Assembly: GCA_937905855.1 (NCBI GenBank)
Contig: CALCWU010000099.1
Coordinates: 1 to 7,888 of the forward strand
Direction of reading: 5' to 3'
Origin: an uncultured Mollicutes bacterium
GTDB lineage: Bacteria; Bacillota_I; Bacilli_A; Acholeplasmatales; Anaeroplasmataceae
Length of the DNA: 7,888 nt
The position numbers were made by a program, and so were the translations under genes. Shown in pieces: positions 6,329 through 7,888 of the stretch (positions are counted from its first letter, which is position 1; each line of letters opens with the position of its first letter). Under the pieces are notes generated by a model, which made no database searches, was not told where the DNA came from, and saw nothing but the letters and a program-made list of their open reading frames with translations.

Positions 6329-6329
6329 A

Positions 6330-7025
6330 ATGGTTTTAAATGTAGATGGCTTATATAAAAGTTATGGTGAAAAAAAGGTATTAAAAAATGTATCCTTCGA
6401 GCTAGAGGAGGGAAAAATAGTAGGGCTTTTAGGACCTAATGGTAGTGGTAAAACAACCTTAATTAAAATAATTAATGGCCTATTATGTAAAAATGCTGGT
6501 ACGATTAGTGTATGTGGACATGATGTTGGTGTTGAAAGTAAGAAAATAATCTCTTATTTACCAGAAAGAACCTATTTAAATCCTGATTTTAAGGTTAAGG
6601 ATTGTGTTAAAATGTTTTCGGATTTTTATGCTGATTTTAATGAAAAAAGAGCATTATTCTTATTAGATAAGCTTAATATTAATTTAAATGAGCGTTTAAA
6701 AAGCTTATCTAAGGGAACAAAGGAGAAGGTTCAGCTTGTTTTAGTAATGAGTAGAGATGCTAAGCTATATATTTTAGATGAACCAATTGCTGGTGTTGAT
6801 CCAGCAGCTAGAGATTTAATTTTAAAGATTATTCTTAGTAATCTAAAGCCTGACTCAACCCTTCTTATTTGTACACATTTAATTAGTGATATTGAGGTTA
6901 TACTTGATGATGTAATGTTTATAAATGATGGTAAAATCCTGCTTCATAAGCCTGCTGATGAATTAAGAAATGAATTTAATGGCAGCATAAATGACGCATT
7001 TAAGGAGGCTTTCAAATGTTTATAA
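6330..7025 (+). CDS. ABC transporter ATP-binding protein
   Basis: The 231-residue protein is a single nucleotide-binding domain that should drive the downstream permease. It shows Walker A GPNGSGKTT (35-43), a Q-loop region at YLPER (76-80) where glutamate stands in for glutamine, and the ABC signature LSKGTKEK (126-133) in place of LSGGQ, a variant common in YtrB/EcsA/YxlF-like exporters. Walker B is LYILDEP (146-152) with catalytic E151, the D-loop is GVDP (155-158), and the switch histidine is H183. An in-frame ATG at 6315 lies inside gntR without a ribosome site. The ATG at 6330, just after the gntR TAG (6326-6328) and preceded by GGTGAG, aligns with the normal domain start. The end overlaps the permease by ten bases. 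Substrate cannot be deduced. Confidence 0.93.
   Translation: MVLNVDGLYKSYGEKKVLKNVSFELEEGKIVGLLGPNGSGKTTLIKIINGLLCKNAGTISVCGHDVGVESKKIISYLPERTYLNPDFKVKDCVKMFSDFYADFNEKRALFLLDKLNINLNERLKSLSKGTKEKVQLVLVMSRDAKLYILDEPIAGVDPAARDLILKIILSNLKPDSTLLICTHLISDIEVILDDVMFINDGKILLHKPADELRNEFNGSINDAFKEAFKCL
7002..7008 (+). promoter_or_regulatory. Strong ribosome binding site for the ABC permease, inside the ATPase gene
   Basis: AAGGAGG ends seven bases before the ATG at 7016 and lies within the last codons of the ATPase gene. Together with the ten-base overlap it points to coupled, roughly equal production of the two subunits. Confidence 0.75.
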
Positions 7026-7765
7026 AAATTTTTAAGTATGATTTTGTAGCAATTTTTAAAAAGCTAATTCCGGTATTTATAGCTTTACCAGTTCTTTCTA
7101 TCTTCGTAAGAATAGTTAATAGTATTAACTATGGAAATGATATATCAACATTAACTATTTTTTCTGTTAATGGCTTATTTTTATTTCTAATTGTGGCAAG
7201 CTATATTGCTTGTGGTATAATTGTTTTATTTCGATATGTAAAAAGTTTCTTTAAGGATCAGGGATACTTAACTCATACACTTCCTGTTGGCAAAAATTCT
7301 TTAATATTATCTATTGTAATAAATACCTTATTAGCCTTTATAGCTACAAGCATCATTATTTTCATTTCAATAGTTATTGCTTATTATTCAAATAATATAA
7401 TTGATGAGTTAAAGAATATTCTTCAAAGCTTTGAAATCACTTATGAAGGTAATTTTATATTAGATGTTTTATATAGTCTTGTATCAAAAATGATTTCTTC
7501 AATTGAAACAGTTTTATTGATTTTCTTAGGAATTGCTCTTGGCTATTCCCATAATAAGAATAAAGCGGTAATGTCAGTTGTTTATTGCCTTGTTTTATCA
7601 TTTGGTATTAGCTTTTTTGAAAATTCTATGAATTTAGTTTTTTCTAATATAATTAATAGTGCAAATATGCTAAACCTAATTAAAATTATTGAGGATTTAA
7701 TTGTTATTGGCTTTAGCTATTTCTTTACAGTATTTACCTTGAATAAAGGCTTAAATTTGGAATAA
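7016..7765 (+). CDS. ABC-2-like six-helix permease of a GntR-linked transporter
   Basis: The 249-residue hydrophobic protein has about six membrane helices, near residues 18-36, 52-74, 98-124, 160-178, 183-201 and 226-242, with a polar segment (125-155) between helices three and four. After helix two comes FFKDQGYLTHTLPVGKNSLILS (78-99), closely resembling the D-x-G-Y-L-x-H-T-L-P motif seen in many Clostridia/Bacilli ABC-2-type permeases beside YtrA regulators. A single permease with a single ATPase gene suggests a homodimer of each. No solute-binding protein or large BceB-type sensor loop is visible, so export or a lipid/peptide-handling role is more likely than import. The gene is last in its operon and is followed by a terminator. 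Function beyond transporter subunit is unknown. Confidence 0.85.
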   Translation: MFIKIFKYDFVAIFKKLIPVFIALPVLSIFVRIVNSINYGNDISTLTIFSVNGLFLFLIVASYIACGIIVLFRYVKSFFKDQGYLTHTLPVGKNSLILSIVINTLLAFIATSIIIFISIVIAYYSNNIIDELKNILQSFEITYEGNFILDVLYSLVSKMISSIETVLLIFLGIALGYSHNKNKAVMSVVYCLVLSFGISFFENSMNLVFSNIINSANMLNLIKIIEDLIVIGFSYFFTVFTLNKGLNLE

Positions 7766-7819
7766 GTAGTTTGAATAATGTTATTTCTAACAATAAAATT
7801 ATTAATTTAATATTTAATT

Positions 7820-7858
7820 GAAGCTAATATTAATCTACTATTGGCTTCTTTTTTATTT
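7820..7858 (+). terminator. Intrinsic terminator of the gntR-ABC operon
   Basis: GAAGCTAATA (7820-7829) and TATTGGCTTC (7839-7848) form a 10-bp stem with one G-T wobble around a nine-base loop, followed by TTTTTTATTT. It lies 54 bases beyond the permease stop. The opposite strand lacks a good T-run, so it looks one-directional. Confidence 0.85.
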
Positions 7859-7888
7859 GAAGTTGATTCATAAGCCGACATTGATATA

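Noticed and set aside
6315..6329. ATG at 6315 as the ATPase start
   Set aside because: It lies in the end of gntR without a ribosome site. The ATG at 6330 follows GGTGAG and matches the usual start of the ABC domain.
7774..7800. Short inverted repeats such as TGTTA/TAACA (7779-7783/7788-7792) after the permease gene
   Set aside because: Five-base stem in very AT-rich DNA with no T-run. The real terminator is at 7820-7858.
7859..7888. Possible start of another promoter (TTGATT at 7863-7868) at the right edge
   Set aside because: No properly spaced -10 fits before the window ends, so nothing can be supported.

Overview
The window is strongly AT-rich bacterial DNA with Shine-Dalgarno sites, TTG/ATG starts and TAA/TAG stops. 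Tryptophan is encoded by TGG and no long frame reads through TGA, so the mycoplasma code is not in use. With a Firmicutes-like MurA, a YtrA-type GntR regulator and a YfhO/GtrB/GtrA set, it best fits a walled low-GC Firmicute near the Bacilli, Erysipelotrichia or deep-branching Tenericutes-like gut lineages. That placement is inference. All seven protein genes look intact. No insertion sequence, tRNA, rRNA or CRISPR array is visible.

Layout. Positions 1-285 hold no protein gene. They do hold a strong sigma-A-type promoter (105-133) that should start a roughly 78-nt RNA near 140, ending at an intrinsic terminator at 193-217. The 3' part of this RNA resembles the tail of a type II CRISPR tracrRNA, which is the most unusual item here. 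Positions 286-4613 are a minus-strand operon read yfhO > GT2 (gtrB/csbB-like) > gtrA with overlapping ends, closed by a terminator built over the gtrA stop codon. Positions 4614-4687 are a very short divergent promoter region. murA (4688-5920) follows on the plus strand. Then comes a three-gene plus-strand operon of GntR/YtrA regulator, ABC ATPase and six-helix ABC permease (5978-7765), with its own near-consensus promoter, an inverted-repeat operator over the -10, and a terminator at 7820-7858.

How the genes work together. The minus operon encodes a complete three-component glycosylation route. The GT2 enzyme loads a sugar onto undecaprenyl phosphate, GtrA is thought to flip the lipid-linked sugar, and the large GT-C-type YfhO protein transfers it to a surface polymer outside the membrane. 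In Bacillus subtilis the equivalent CsbB/GtcA/YfhO set decorates lipoteichoic acid. MurA commits UDP-GlcNAc to peptidoglycan. The GntR-ABC-permease module has the layout of autoregulated export or stress modules that often respond to envelope-active compounds. The window as a whole reads as a cell-envelope neighbourhood.
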